This document shows, one piece after another, positions 9,540 through 19,066 of a stretch of DNA of 64,000 nt. The stretch lies in assembly GCF_900100795.1 (NCBI RefSeq), contig NZ_FNCO01000020.1, positions 1 to 64,000 on the forward strand, in the 5' to 3' direction. Under the pieces are notes generated by a model. That model was not told the origin of the DNA. It saw only the letters and a program-made list of their open reading frames with translations, and made no database searches. Position 1 is the first letter of the stretch, and every line of letters begins with the position of its first letter. Position numbers and translations under genes: made by a program. This DNA is from Pseudomonas abietaniphila (GTDB lineage: Bacteria; Pseudomonadota; Gammaproteobacteria; Pseudomonadales; Pseudomonadaceae).

Positions 9540-9923
9540 CTAGACGATCGCGAACGTGCCCTGCGCTTTCGCGACGAGCTTGTCGTCCTGGCGCACTTCG
9601 GCTTCCACGACCAGCGTGCGCCGGCCTGCGTGCAGCACCGTGCCGATGCAGGTGACTTCGCCATCCGGGACGCCGCGCACGTAGTTGATCTTGCACTCAA
9701 CGGTGACGCTTTGCTTGTCGAAGCCGTGGGAGCTGGAACAGGCCAGCCCCATGGCGATGTCCACGAGGCTGAACAACGCGCCGCCGTGCATGACATTGCC
9801 GCGATTGCGCAGATGAGGCTCCAGCGCCAGCGTGACCTCGGCCACACCGTCGCCGAGTCTTACCAGCTTGCAGCCCAAGGTCTTGAAGTAAGCGCTCTCG
9901 GTCAGGCCTTCCGGAATTTCCAT
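9540..9923 (-). CDS. PaaI-family hotdog thioesterase
   Basis: 127 residues, a single hotdog-fold domain that hydrolyses acyl- or aryl-CoA thioesters in the cytosol. The motif around RNRGNVMHGGALFSLVD (about 40-55) carries the conserved Asn, HGG and Asp of the PaaI/YbgC-like group, followed by the SVTVECKINYVRGV strand. The start overlaps the tex stop as TGATG, so the two genes are translationally coupled. The substrate is unknown. Confidence 0.87.
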   Translation of the reverse strand: MEIPEGLTESAYFKTLGCKLVRLGDGVAEVTLALEPHLRNRGNVMHGGALFSLVDIAMGLACSSSHGFDKQSVTVECKINYVRGVPDGEVTCIGTVLHAGRRTLVVEAEVRQDDKLVAKAQGTFAIV

Positions 9924-12247
9924 CAGCGTTTCTTCAGTTGCTTGGCGTTGGCGAACAGCGATGCCATGGCGTTGTTGGCCGGGGCAGCTGTTGCGGTTTC
10001 TTTGCGTGGTGCGCTGCTCTGCTGCTGACGCGGTGCCGCGCCTGGACGCGCACCCCGTGCGCCGTCGATCTTCTCGCCGGGCGTGTCGCTCATGCGCATC
10101 GACAAGCCGACGCGTTTGCGCGGGATGTCGACTTCCATGACCTTGACCTTCACCACGTCACCGGCCTTGACCGCCTCGCGCGGATCTTTGATGAATTTCT
10201 CCGAAAGTGCGGAGATGTGCACCAAACCGTCCTGATGCACGCCGATGTCAACGAACGCGCCGAAGTTGGTCACGTTGGTCACCACGCCTTCGAGGATCAT
10301 GCCCAGTTGCAAATCCTTCAAATCCTCGACGCCGTCCTGGAATTCAGCCGTCTTGAATTCGGGGCGCGGGTCGCGGCCTGGCTTTTCCAGTTCCTGAAGA
10401 ATGTCGGTCACGGTCGGCAGGCCGAAGGTCTCGTCGGTGAACTTTTTCGGGTCCAGACGCTTGAGGAAGCTGGCATCGCCGATCAGCGAACGGATGTCGC
10501 GGTCGGTTTCAGCAGCGATGCGCTGCACCAGCGGATAGGCCTCAGGGTGAACGGCGGACGAATCCAGCGGGTTGTCGCCGTTCATGACGCGCAGGAAGCC
10601 CGCAGCCTGTTCAAAGGTTTTCTCACCCAGGCGTGCGACTTTCTTCAGCGCAGCGCGAGTCTTGAAGGCGCCGTTCTCGTCACGGTGTGTGACGATGTTC
10701 TGCGCCAGTGTGGTGTTCAGGCCGGAAATCCGCGCCAGCAGCGCGACCGATGCGGTATTCACGTCGACGCCCACGGCGTTCACGCAGTCTTCGACGACGG
10801 CGTCCAGGCCACGTGCCAGCTTGAGCTGGGACACGTCGTGCTGGTATTGGCCGACACCGATGGATTTCGGGTTGATCTTCACCAGCTCAGCCAATGGGTC
10901 CTGCAGGCGGCGAGCAATGGACACCGCGCCGCGAATCGACACGTCCAGGTCCGGGAATTCCTTGGCGGCGAGTTCCGACGCGGAATACACCGACGCACCC
11001 GCTTCGGACACCATGACCTTGGTCATTTTCAGGCCTGGATATTTTTTGATCAGGTCGGCGGCCAGCTTGTCGGTCTCACGGCTGGCGGTGCCGTTGCCGA
11101 TCGCGATCAGGTCAACCGAGTGCTTGGCGCACAGGGCCGCGAGCACTGCGATGGTCTGATCCCACTGGTTCTTCGGCACGTGCGGGTAAACCGTGGCGTA
11201 ATCCAGCAGCTTGCCGGTCGCATCGACCACCGCGACCTTACAGCCGGTGCGCAGGCCGGGGTCCAGGCCCAAGGTGGCGCGTGGGCCGGCGGGAGCGGCG
11301 AGCAGCAGGTCGTGCAGGTTGTGAGCGAACACGTTGATCGCTTCCGTCTCTGCACCCTCGCGAAGCTCACCCAGCAGGTCGGTTTCCAGGTGCGAATACA
11401 GCTTGACCTTCCAGGTCCAGCGCACGACTTCGGCCAGCCATTTGTCGGCCGGGCGATTCTGGTTCTGCAGGCCAAAACGCTCGCTGATCATCATTTCGCA
11501 CGGATGCAGCGTGCCGGGGAGTTCTTCGCCGACTTTCAGCGCCGAGCTCAGAATGCCCTCGTTGCGGCCGCGGAAGATCGCCAGCGCGCGGTGGGACGGC
11601 ATGCTTTTCAGCGGCTCGTCATGCTCGAAGTAATCGCGGAACTTGGCGCCTTCTTCTTCCTTGCCAGCCACCACGCGGGCGCTGATCACGGCTTCCTGCT
11701 TGAGGAAGCTGCGCAGCTTTTCCAGCAGCGTGGCATCTTCGGCGAAGCGTTCCATCAGGATGTACTTCGCGCCTTCGAGTACGGCCTTGACGTCAGCGAA
11801 GCCTTTTTCCGCATCGACGAAACGGGCGGCTTCGGTCTCGGGATTTTGCGTCGGGTCGTTGAACAGACCGTCTGCCAGCTCGCCCAGACCGGCTTCCAGC
11901 GCGATCTGGCCTTTGGTGCGACGCTTCTGTTTATAGGGCAGGTACAAGTCTTCGAGGCGGGTCTTGGTGTCGGCCAGCTTGATGTCGCGCGCCAGCTCCG
12001 GTGTCAGCTTGCCTTGCTCTTCGATGCTGGCAAGGATGCTGATGCGACGCTCGTCGAGCTCGCGCAGATAGCGCAGGCGCTCTTCCAGATGACGCAGTTG
12101 CGTGTCATCGAGGCTGCCAGTCACTTCTTTACGGTAGCGAGCGATGAAGGGCACCGTAGAGCCTTCATCCAGTAGCGCGACGGCCGCTTCGACCTGTTGC
12201 GGGCGGACGCCGAGTTCCTCGGCGATGCGGCTGTTGATACTGTCCAT
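9923..12247 (-). CDS. tex: Tex RNA-binding transcription accessory protein
   Basis: The start at 12247 ([20 protein letters not shown]) gives 774 residues, the normal length; an upstream in-frame ATG at 12334 is unsupported. Domain order: N-terminal helical Tex region (1-190), central region, YqgF/RNase H-like domain (about 325-460, beginning [18 protein letters not shown]), helix-hairpin-helix pair (about 490-560) and a C-terminal S1 RNA-binding domain (about 645-720, [20 protein letters not shown]), then a basic, low-complexity tail. Tex binds nucleic acid and affects transcription and stress tolerance. It shares a transcript with the downstream thioesterase gene. Confidence 0.96.
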   Translation of the reverse strand: MDSINSRIAEELGVRPQQVEAAVALLDEGSTVPFIARYRKEVTGSLDDTQLRHLEERLRYLRELDERRISILASIEEQGKLTPELARDIKLADTKTRLEDLYLPYKQKRRTKGQIALEAGLGELADGLFNDPTQNPETEAARFVDAEKGFADVKAVLEGAKYILMERFAEDATLLEKLRSFLKQEAVISARVVAGKEEEGAKFRDYFEHDEPLKSMPSHRALAIFRGRNEGILSSALKVGEELPGTLHPCEMMISERFGLQNQNRPADKWLAEVVRWTWKVKLYSHLETDLLGELREGAETEAINVFAHNLHDLLLAAPAGPRATLGLDPGLRTGCKVAVVDATGKLLDYATVYPHVPKNQWDQTIAVLAALCAKHSVDLIAIGNGTASRETDKLAADLIKKYPGLKMTKVMVSEAGASVYSASELAAKEFPDLDVSIRGAVSIARRLQDPLAELVKINPKSIGVGQYQHDVSQLKLARGLDAVVEDCVNAVGVDVNTASVALLARISGLNTTLAQNIVTHRDENGAFKTRAALKKVARLGEKTFEQAAGFLRVMNGDNPLDSSAVHPEAYPLVQRIAAETDRDIRSLIGDASFLKRLDPKKFTDETFGLPTVTDILQELEKPGRDPRPEFKTAEFQDGVEDLKDLQLGMILEGVVTNVTNFGAFVDIGVHQDGLVHISALSEKFIKDPREAVKAGDVVKVKVMEVDIPRKRVGLSMRMSDTPGEKIDGARGARPGAAPRQQQSSAPRKETATAAPANNAMASLFANAKQLKKR

Positions 12248-12528
12248 AAAACCACCTGGCAAATGTGTGTGCAAAAAATCAGCTGCTGGCGAACCGCCGC
12301 AAGCGCGTGTTGCCTGACCTTGAGGGCGGCGCATTATACCCAGTGAGCCCCGATTAGGGGATCGCCCTGTCAGTTGCCGGAAATCCTGCCGCCGGACTGA
12401 TGCCGTGCGGGGCGAAAAAGGTCAGCGAAGAGCGCCAGTGGCGGCTCAGGAAAAATCTGCTAACAATGCACACGGTGCGCATCACAGCAGCTACGCCATA
12501 ATGCGCGCCGAGATCAAAGGAGCTTCCA

Positions 12529-13269
12529 ATGAACAGCACTGCACAAACGGCTGAAGGCGAGAAAATCCTCATCGTTGATGATGACCCGGGTCTGAGCAGC
12601 CTGTTAGAACGCTTTTTCACCAGCAAAGGCTATCGTGCCCGTGCTGTTGCCAACGTTGAGCAAATGGACCGGCTGTTGGCTCGCGAAGTCTTCCACCTCG
12701 TGGTGCTGGATCTGATGCTGCCGGGCGAAGACGGCCTGTCTGCTTGCCGCAGACTGCGGGCCGCCAACAATCAGGTCCCGATCATCATGCTGACCGCCAA
12801 GGGCGATGAGCTGAGTCGTATCAAGGGTCTGGAGTTGGGTGCGGACGACTATCTCGCCAAACCTTTCAACCCCGATGAACTGATGGCACGTGTCAAAGCG
12901 GTTCTGCGTCGCCAGGCAGTACCGGTTCCCGGTGCGCCTGCCAGTGAAGACGAAACGGTCACGTTTGGTGATTACGAACTGTCGCTGGCAACCCGTGAGC
13001 TCAAGCGCGGTGAGGAAGTCCACATGCTCACCACGGGCGAGTTCGCGGTGCTCAAGGCACTCGTCATGCACGCCCGTGAGCCGCTCACGCGCGACAAGCT
13101 GATGAATCTGGCGCGGGGTCGTGAGTGGGACGCGCTGGAGCGATCCATCGACGTCCAGATATCCCGTCTGCGTCGTCTGATCGAAGTCGACGCCGCCAAG
13201 CCGCGTTACATCCAGACGGTATGGGGCGTGGGTTACGTATTTGTTCCAGACGGCGCCAACAAGCAGTAA
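12529..13269 (+). CDS. ompR: OmpR-type response regulator (AmgR)
   Basis: 246 residues. Receiver domain at 12-125 with the acidic pocket DDDP (17-20), phosphoacceptor Asp61 in LVVLDLMLPGEDGL, Thr in MLTAKGDE and Lys in AKPFNP; a winged-helix DNA-binding domain covers about 140-240 (ALERSIDVQISRLRRLIE). A strong AAAGGAG site precedes the ATG. Its cognate kinase follows at 13435. In P. aeruginosa the orthologous pair is called AmgRS and controls envelope stress and aminoglycoside tolerance. An apparent terminator separates the two genes. Confidence 0.95.
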   Translation: MNSTAQTAEGEKILIVDDDPGLSSLLERFFTSKGYRARAVANVEQMDRLLAREVFHLVVLDLMLPGEDGLSACRRLRAANNQVPIIMLTAKGDELSRIKGLELGADDYLAKPFNPDELMARVKAVLRRQAVPVPGAPASEDETVTFGDYELSLATRELKRGEEVHMLTTGEFAVLKALVMHAREPLTRDKLMNLARGREWDALERSIDVQISRLRRLIEVDAAKPRYIQTVWGVGYVFVPDGANKQ

Positions 13270-13319
13270 CAGCAACAGACAGATTGCCTGTCAGGCGCAC
13301 TGCACGCCTGCATTGCGAG

Positions 13320-13367
13320 CCAGTCACCCCGATGCTCTTGAAAGGAGCGAGGGGGTGACTGGTTTTT
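13320..13367 (+). terminator. Intrinsic terminator between ompR and envZ
   Basis: CCAGTCACCCC at 13320-13330 pairs perfectly with GGGGTGACTGG at 13352-13362, followed by TTTTT. It lies inside what is usually regarded as a two-gene operon, so it should reduce read-through into envZ. Confidence 0.8.
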
Positions 13368-13391
13368 GCTGTCTCTTGTGATCCGCGAAAT

Positions 13392-13420
13392 TTCGCGAGC
13401 CTGGCTCGCTCCTGCATAGT
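13392..13420. repeat. Degenerate REP element
   Basis: CGCGAAATTTCGCGAGCC followed by TGGCTCGCTCCTGCA resembles the GAGCTTGCTCGCGA REP group with changes; it lies just before envZ. Confidence 0.5.
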
Positions 13421-13434
13421 GTGTAGCTGCTGTT

Positions 13435-14748
13435 ATGAAAACACCGCTCTGGTTCCCGCAAAGCTTTTTCTCCCGCACCTTGTGGCTGGTGCTCATCGTC
13501 GTGCTGTTTTCCAAGGCGCTGACCCTGGTTTATCTGTTGATGAACGAGGACGTGCTGGTTGACCGCCAGTACAGTCACGGCGTGGCCTTGACCTTGCGCG
13601 CGTATTGGGCGGCAGACGAAAGCGACCGGCAGACCATCGCCGATGCGGCCGGTCTGATCCGCGTGGTGGGCGGCGGGGTTCCGGAGGGTGAGCAGCATTG
13701 GCCTTATTCGGAGATCTATCAGCGGCAGATGCAGGACGAACTGGGCGCGGACACCGAAGTTCGCCTGCGCGTGCATGCGCCACCCGCGCTGTGGGTGCGA
13801 GCTCCCAGCCTGGGCGATGGCTGGTTAAAAGTCCCGCTGTACCCGCATCCACTGCGTGGCCAGAAGATCTGGAGCGTTCTGGGCTGGTTCCTGGCGATCG
13901 GCCTGTTGTCCACAGCGTCGGCCTGGATTTTTGTCAGTCAGCTCAACCAGCCTCTCAAGCGTCTGGTCTTCGCCGCGCGGCAGCTGGGGCAGGGCCGCAG
14001 CGTGCGATTGCCTGTCAGTGACACGCCCAGCGAAATGACCGAGGTGTACCGTGCGTTCAACCAGATGGCTGAAGACGTCGAGCAGGCAGGGCAGGAGCGG
14101 GAGTTGATGCTGGCGGGCGTGTCTCACGACCTGCGTACGCCGTTGACGCGGCTGCGGTTGTCGCTGGAGCTGATGCCCAAGGACAACGAGTTCATGGACG
14201 GCATGGTTCGCGACATTGAGGACATGGACGCCATCCTCGATCAGTTCCTGGCCTTCATTCGTGACGGTCGCGATGAAGAGGTCGAGGAGGTCAACCTCGT
14301 CGAGTTGGTTCACGAAGTCGTGGCACCCTATAACAGCCCGGTCGAGCAGGTGCGCTTGTGCCTGGAGTCGATCCCGCCATTCCCGCTGCGCCGGGTTTCG
14401 ATGAAGCGTCTGCTTAACAACCTCATCGGCAACGCGATGCACCATGCCGGTGATGGCGTCGAGGTGGCTGCTTATGTGTCTGGAGACAGCGGCGCGCCGT
14501 ACGTCGTATTGAGCGTGCTGGACCGTGGCATGGGCATCGATCCGTCGGAGCTCGAAGGCATTTTCAACCCGTTCATCCGTGGCGACCGCGCCCGCAGCGG
14601 CAAGGGCACCGGACTTGGGCTGGCAATCGTCAAGCGCATTGCCGCGATGCACGGCGGCAATGTCGAATTGCGAAATCGATCGGGTGGCGGACTTGAAGCA
14701 CGCGTGCGCCTGCCGCTTGGGTTGATGCTGCCGCGGGATGCCGTTTGA
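13435..14748 (+). CDS. envZ: EnvZ-type sensor histidine kinase (AmgS)
   Basis: 437 residues. TM1 is at about 15-37 and TM2 at about 146-168, enclosing a periplasmic sensor of about 105 residues; a HAMP domain follows (about 168-222). The H-box GVSHDLRTPLTRLR has the phospho-His at 231. The ATPase domain has the N box (NNLIGNAMHHAG), the DRGMGI box and the GKGTGLGLAIVKRI box. It phosphorylates the OmpR protein encoded upstream and responds to envelope damage. The 165-base gap with a terminator and a REP relic is unusual for such a pair. Confidence 0.94.
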   Translation: MKTPLWFPQSFFSRTLWLVLIVVLFSKALTLVYLLMNEDVLVDRQYSHGVALTLRAYWAADESDRQTIADAAGLIRVVGGGVPEGEQHWPYSEIYQRQMQDELGADTEVRLRVHAPPALWVRAPSLGDGWLKVPLYPHPLRGQKIWSVLGWFLAIGLLSTASAWIFVSQLNQPLKRLVFAARQLGQGRSVRLPVSDTPSEMTEVYRAFNQMAEDVEQAGQERELMLAGVSHDLRTPLTRLRLSLELMPKDNEFMDGMVRDIEDMDAILDQFLAFIRDGRDEEVEEVNLVELVHEVVAPYNSPVEQVRLCLESIPPFPLRRVSMKRLLNNLIGNAMHHAGDGVEVAAYVSGDSGAPYVVLSVLDRGMGIDPSELEGIFNPFIRGDRARSGKGTGLGLAIVKRIAAMHGGNVELRNRSGGGLEARVRLPLGLMLPRDAV

Positions 14749-14775
14749 CCGGGCGGTGACGGTCCATGTGTAAGC

Positions 14776-14840
14776 GCTGGCCTGCTGGCGAATGCGTGAG
14801 CGCCTGCCCCAGCGCTTCGTCAGCAAGCCGGCTCCTATAG
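14776..14840. repeat. REP doublet, AGCAAGCCGGCTCC type
   Basis: CTGGCCTGCTGGCGAATGCG is partly complemented by CGTCAGCAAGCCGGCTCCTA, the same REP family as the large arrays at 20720 and 51068. Confidence 0.7.
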
Positions 14841-14854
14841 AGCGTTTTTACGAA

Positions 14855-15760
14855 TCAGCCCTTACCCTTCGTCCGCGTCATGTGCGGCCCGCCGTTTTTC
14901 TCGATGTACTGAATGATCATCCCGGCCACGTCCTTGCCGGTGGTGGTTTCGATGCCTTCCAGGCCCGGCGATGAGTTCACCTCCATCACCAGCGGCCCGT
15001 GGTTGGAGCGCAGGATGTCCACGCCTGCGACGCTCAGTCCCATCACCTTGGCGGCACGAATGGCGGTCATGCGTTCTTCCGGCGTGATTTTGATCAGGCT
15101 GGCCGTGCCGCCCCGGTGCAGGTTGGAGCGGAACTCGCCGGGTTTGGCCTGGCGCATCATCGACGCGATGACCTTGTCCCCCACTACGAAGCAGCGGATA
15201 TCCGCACCACCGGCTTCCTTGATGTACTCCTGAACCATGATGTCCTGCTTGAGGCCCATGAAGGCTTCGATCACGGATTCCGCTGCGGTTGCGGTTTCGC
15301 ACAGCACCACGCCGATGCCCTGAGTGCCTTCCAGCACTTTGATCACCAGCGGCGCACCGTTGACCATCTGGATAAGGTCCGGGATGTCGTCGGGAGAGTG
15401 CGCGAAACCGGTTACGGGCAGGCCGATGCCGCGCCGCGACAGCAACTGCAGCGAGCGCAGCTTGTCCCGGGAGCGGGCGATGGCAACGGATTCGTTCAGC
15501 GGAAACACGCCCATCATTTCGAACTGACGCAACACGGCGCAGCCGTAGAAGGTCACGGAAGCGCCGATCCGCGGGATGACCGCATCAAAGCCTTCCAGGG
15601 GTTTGCCTCGGTAGTGAATCTGCGGCTTATGACTGGCAATGTTCATATAGGCGCGCAGGGTATCGATCACCACGACCTCGTGGCCACGCTGAATACCAGC
15701 TTCGACCAGGCGACGAGTTGAATACAGACGCGGGTTTCGCGAAAGCACAGCGATCTTCAT
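14855..15760 (-). CDS. rimK: RimK alpha-L-glutamate ligase
   Basis: 301 residues, ATP-grasp enzyme that adds glutamate residues to the C-terminus of ribosomal protein S6 and so changes the ribosome and the proteome. The N-terminal pre-ATP-grasp domain ([20 protein letters not shown]) is followed by the ATP-grasp fold with the [16 protein letters not shown] phosphate loop, the [19 protein letters not shown] segment and metal ligands in [14 protein letters not shown]. The start overlaps the rimB stop by four bases (ATGA), so both are made from one message. Confidence 0.95.
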   Translation of the reverse strand: MKIAVLSRNPRLYSTRRLVEAGIQRGHEVVVIDTLRAYMNIASHKPQIHYRGKPLEGFDAVIPRIGASVTFYGCAVLRQFEMMGVFPLNESVAIARSRDKLRSLQLLSRRGIGLPVTGFAHSPDDIPDLIQMVNGAPLVIKVLEGTQGIGVVLCETATAAESVIEAFMGLKQDIMVQEYIKEAGGADIRCFVVGDKVIASMMRQAKPGEFRSNLHRGGTASLIKITPEERMTAIRAAKVMGLSVAGVDILRSNHGPLVMEVNSSPGLEGIETTTGKDVAGMIIQYIEKNGGPHMTRTKGKG

Positions 15761-16239
15761 GCAACACCTGTGGGAGAGGAATTAGAGGCCGGAAACACCG
15801 GCTTGTCCTGAACATAAGTAATCCCCGGATTGACCACCAGTTGGCCGTCAATCAGGGCTTTGGAACCCAATAACAAGCGATAACGCATGGCTTTGCGGCA
15901 CGCCAGCGTGAACTCCACCGGCCAGACTCGATCACCCAGCGCCAGCGTTGTGCGAATCACATAACGCACTTGTGCGTGCCCGTTCGAGCTTTTGATGGTT
16001 TTCATCGCCACCAACTGGGCCTCGCAACGTCGATGGCGCAGCTGCACCACCGTGCCCAGATGCGCGTTGAAGCGCACCCATTTCTCGCCGTCGCGTTCGA
16101 AGGGCTCGATTTCCGTGGCGTGCAGACTGGACGTGCTGGCCCCGGTGTCGATCTTCGCGCGCAGACCGGCAACCCCCAAGTTGGGCAGCGCCACCCATTC
16201 GCGAAGGCCGATGACTGTGAGATGGTCGAATGTTTTCAA
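15757..16239 (-). CDS. rimB: RimB, RimK-associated retropepsin-like protease
   Basis: 160 residues. The segment [20 protein letters not shown] holds the DTGA motif of aspartyl proteases with a retropepsin fold; the rest ([36 protein letters not shown]) fits the family called RimK-associated ATP-dependent zinc protease, which in P. fluorescens counteracts RimK on S6. It is the first recognised gene of the operon with rimK. A small upstream gene, rimA, is reported in other pseudomonads but I cannot identify it here. Confidence 0.87.
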   Translation of the reverse strand: MKTFDHLTVIGLREWVALPNLGVAGLRAKIDTGASTSSLHATEIEPFERDGEKWVRFNAHLGTVVQLRHRRCEAQLVAMKTIKSSNGHAQVRYVIRTTLALGDRVWPVEFTLACRKAMRYRLLLGSKALIDGQLVVNPGITYVQDKPVFPASNSSPTGVA

Positions 16240-16562
16240 AGCGATTCCGTACGTTGCGCGTTCTGCCTGACGCCAGATTCAAGCTGGGCCAATGCCTTGG
16301 ATACAGTGCGTATAACCCGTGCCCTGCATCAGAAAAATCCGCGTCGACGAAAAAGTCCCATTCCCAGGCGTGCATGACGCCTGATGGGTGACTCTAACGC
16401 TCAACTCGGTCCACATTGTGACAATCCCGGGAACGATAGCCTGACGAACACCAGAACGCATTCCCTTGCTTGCATGCGGGGGATTCTAACCAAGGCTTGA
16501 GATTACTGCGTGCTCGACGTTGCGTAGTACAGTTCTGACTATCACCAGATTGAGGAATTCAG
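16240..16562. other. Intergenic region between divergent rimB and hslR
   Basis: 323 bases that must hold the promoters of both genes. Minus-strand frames of 60 codons (from 16461) and one starting at 16375 exist, but neither has a well-placed ribosome site. No terminator or REP was seen. Confidence 0.5.
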
Positions 16563-16964
16563 ATGACACAAAAGTCAGATGAGGATGACAAGGTTCGTTT
16601 GGACAAATGGCTGTGGGCTGCGCGCTTCTTCAAGACGCGTGCGCTGGCCAAAGCTGCAATCGAAAGCGGCAAGGTGCACTGCCGGGGCGAGCGGTGCAAA
16701 CCGGGCAAGGAACCTCGCGTTGGCGACGAGTTTCAGATCCGTGCCGGGTTCGATGAACGCACGGTGGTGGTCAAGGCGTTGTCCATCGTGCGTCGTGGTG
16801 CTCCGGAGGCTCAACTGCTTTACAGCGAAACCCCGGAAAGTCTGGCCAAGCGTGAGCAGGCGGCCGAGATGCGCAAAGCAGGCAGCCTGGGCGTCACGAC
16901 CGATGGCAAACCCACCAAGAAGCAGCGCCGCCAGTTGTTTCAGTTTCATTCCGGGGATGATTGA
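16563..16964 (+). CDS. hslR: Heat-shock protein 15, ribosome-associated
   Basis: 133 residues with an S4 RNA-binding domain at about 9-70 (VRLDKWLWAARFFKTRALAKAA) and a basic C-terminal tail (TKKQRRQLFQF). Hsp15 binds free 50S subunits that carry a nascent chain and helps to recycle them after heat stress. The site GAGGAATTCAG precedes the ATG. Normal length. It is divergent from rimB and near hslO, another heat-shock gene. Confidence 0.93.
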   Translation: MTQKSDEDDKVRLDKWLWAARFFKTRALAKAAIESGKVHCRGERCKPGKEPRVGDEFQIRAGFDERTVVVKALSIVRRGAPEAQLLYSETPESLAKREQAAEMRKAGSLGVTTDGKPTKKQRRQLFQFHSGDD

Positions 16965-17051
16965 GCCAGTCGCTCACTCATTCCTCTGACTTGGCGGGCG
17001 GTGGGCGCGAACTCGCCCCCACCGCAACAGCGCTGGCTGAGCGCTGTACGC

Positions 17052-17861
17052 TCAGGCGCGTGCTCCGGGCTTCATGATGCTCAGGCAACGAATCAACGGC
17101 AGGCGGCCGAACAGATTGAAGAGCGGTGCCGTGACGCGCAGCAGGAAACCGGTCGCCACCGCCGCAAAGGGCGTGTAGCAGCTCCAGCCCAAAGCCAGCA
17201 GTGCGATCATGACGCCGCCGATGTAGTCGTCCTGTCCCCAATGCGCACCGGCAACCAGGCGCGGCATCATGAACAGCAACGCGAGTGCCCAGATAATCAC
17301 GCGTTGGCCGACGGTGCGACTGTAGACGGTCATGAACATCGCCCAGATCAGCAACACCGAGGCGTGGTCACCGGGGAAGCTCTGGCTGGATCGATCTTTG
17401 AGCTGCCATTTGTCTTCGAGCGTTGGGAAGATATCGCTGAGTTTGATGGCGTCAGGGATCACCACCGACGCGCTGTCATGCTGCAGCGAGGTGTGATCAA
17501 TGATTTTGGAGAACACCGTGCGAATGATCAGCAGCAGGATCAGCGTCAGCACGAAGCCAACCAGCGCCGCACGGGTCTGAACCTGCTTGAACACCCAGTC
17601 GCCTTTGATCAGCAGCATCAGCAGGATCAGGCCAACCACGATATCGAAGGGGCGCATACTGGCAACTGTCCAGGTCCAGAGCCACACTTTGTTTTCCAGC
17701 AGCGGCCGGTTCAGCAAATGGAAAAACCATTCGTCGAATCGGGTGAAAAGGGCATGACCTGTAGGCCAGATCCACACCAGCAGAAGCGCCAGCGCCACGA
17801 GATGACACAGCAAGAATTTTTTGGCGTTCCACTTGGGTTGGAAGAGCGCGGGATAGTCCAT
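17052..17861 (-). CDS. PAP2-family membrane phosphatase
   Basis: Starting at the ATG at 17861 (MDYPALFQPKWNAKKF) gives 269 residues; an in-frame ATG eight codons upstream is possible. Several hydrophobic helices (about 15-35, 65-90, 100-125, 185-250) place it in the inner membrane. The PAP2 active-site signature is present: SFPGDHAS with the catalytic His, and RLVAGAHWGQDDYIGG. Such enzymes remove or transfer phosphate on lipid diphosphates such as undecaprenyl pyrophosphate or lipid A (LpxT-like). The SFPGDHA form suggests the phosphotransferase group, but I cannot fix the substrate. Confidence 0.87.
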   Translation of the reverse strand: MDYPALFQPKWNAKKFLLCHLVALALLLVWIWPTGHALFTRFDEWFFHLLNRPLLENKVWLWTWTVASMRPFDIVVGLILLMLLIKGDWVFKQVQTRAALVGFVLTLILLLIIRTVFSKIIDHTSLQHDSASVVIPDAIKLSDIFPTLEDKWQLKDRSSQSFPGDHASVLLIWAMFMTVYSRTVGQRVIIWALALLFMMPRLVAGAHWGQDDYIGGVMIALLALGWSCYTPFAAVATGFLLRVTAPLFNLFGRLPLIRCLSIMKPGARA

Positions 17862-17960
17862 AAAATGCCCCCATCGGCATGACAATGCACCAAGCGGTGC
17901 TAAACCGCGTTTTATAGGCGTTTGTCATCAACTTGTCATTACTTCAGATACCTATTTTCT

Positions 17961-18863
17961 ATGCATGATTTCCCGGATATCGATTACACCCAGCGTTTCA
18001 TCTTCGACGAGAGCGACGTTCGCGGTGAGCTCGTGGCATTGGAGCGCAGCTACGCCGAAGTGCTCGCCAAGCATCCCTACCCTGAGCCGGTCGCACAATT
18101 GCTGGGCGAAATGCTCGCTGCGGCGGCCTTGCTGGTCGGTACGCTGAAGTTTGATGGCTTGCTGGTTCTTCAGGCGCGGTCCCTTGGACCGGTTTCGTTG
18201 TTGATGGTCGAATGCTCCAGCGAGCGTGAGATTCGAGGCATCGCCCGGTACGACGAAAGCCTGATCACCCCGGATGCCACGCTCCAAGAGCTGATGCCTG
18301 ACGGCGACCTGACGATGACCATCGACCCACGTCAGGGCAAACGCTATCAGGGGATCGTCGGCCTGGACGGCGTCGATCTGTCAGCTTGCCTCTCCAGCTA
18401 CTTCGTGATGTCCGAGCAATTGCCGACACGGTTCTGGATCAAGGCTGACGGCAAGCGCGCGCGTGGCTTGCTGCTCCAACAGTTGCCAGCCGCTCGCCTG
18501 ACTGACCCGGAAGAGCGCGAAGCCAGCTGGCAACACGTCAATACGCTGGTCGACACCCTCACTGCCGAAGAGCTGTTAAGCCTGAACAACGAAACCGTGC
18601 TGCACCGTCTGTTCCACGAAGACGCCGTGCGCATGTTCGATATCCAGCCATTGGTGTTCCGTTGCAGCTGCTCGCGCGAACGTTCAGCCAACGCTCTGGT
18701 CAGTCTTGGTCTGGAAGACGCACAGCAGTTGGTGATCGAGCACAACGGCACCGTTGAGATCGATTGCCAGTTCTGCAACCAGCGCTACCTTTTCGACGCA
18801 ACCGATGTCGCGCAGCTGTTCGCAGGCGGTGGAGTCGATACGCCATCTGACACCCGTCATTGA
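17961..18863 (+). CDS. hslO: Hsp33 redox-regulated chaperone
   Basis: From the ATG at 17961 ([13 protein letters not shown]) 300 residues, close to the family length; an earlier ATG at 17922 is less likely. Hsp33 is a holdase switched on by oxidation: the C-terminal zinc site is formed by the CxC at 235/237 (FRCSCSRE) and CxxC at 269/272 (IDCQFCNQ), which form disulfides under oxidative heat stress. The folded N-terminal domain is complete. It is followed by pckA, the usual order in Pseudomonas. Confidence 0.96.
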   Translation: MHDFPDIDYTQRFIFDESDVRGELVALERSYAEVLAKHPYPEPVAQLLGEMLAAAALLVGTLKFDGLLVLQARSLGPVSLLMVECSSEREIRGIARYDESLITPDATLQELMPDGDLTMTIDPRQGKRYQGIVGLDGVDLSACLSSYFVMSEQLPTRFWIKADGKRARGLLLQQLPAARLTDPEEREASWQHVNTLVDTLTAEELLSLNNETVLHRLFHEDAVRMFDIQPLVFRCSCSRERSANALVSLGLEDAQQLVIEHNGTVEIDCQFCNQRYLFDATDVAQLFAGGGVDTPSDTRH

Positions 18864-18997
18864 TGTAGTTTTTATGTAGTGCCGGGACCGGGCTGAATGG
18901 TTTCCGCCCAGCGGGCCGCGTTCTTCATTATGTAGTTCTGACAGGAGGGCCCTACCTTTTTTGGGCTTTTCTGGCATAATCCGGCCCACTTTTCAGC

Positions 18998-19024
18998 TGT
19001 AGTAGTTTGGGTTTTTCTACTACA
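18998..19024 (+). promoter_or_regulatory. Perfect 8-bp inverted repeat in the pckA leader
   Basis: TGTAGTAG at 18998 and CTACTACA at 19017 flank an 11-base T-rich loop, 43 bases before the pckA ATG and after a CATAAT -10-like hexamer at 18975-18980. It may be an RNA hairpin in the leader or a protein site. Confidence 0.5.
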
Positions 19025-19066
19025 AAACGTTTGGAGCACTCGGCCAGCGGGCCGACGGGGAATCTC

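Noticed and set aside
9938-12175. Long plus-strand open frame of 745 codons opposite tex
   Set aside because: Exact antisense of a well-supported gene; composition (many Val, His, Gln, Arg) is that of a shadow in GC-rich DNA.
16279-16461. Candidate for the small rimA gene upstream of rimB (60 codons)
   Set aside because: The purine run touches the ATG with no spacer, and I cannot confirm any likeness to RimA.
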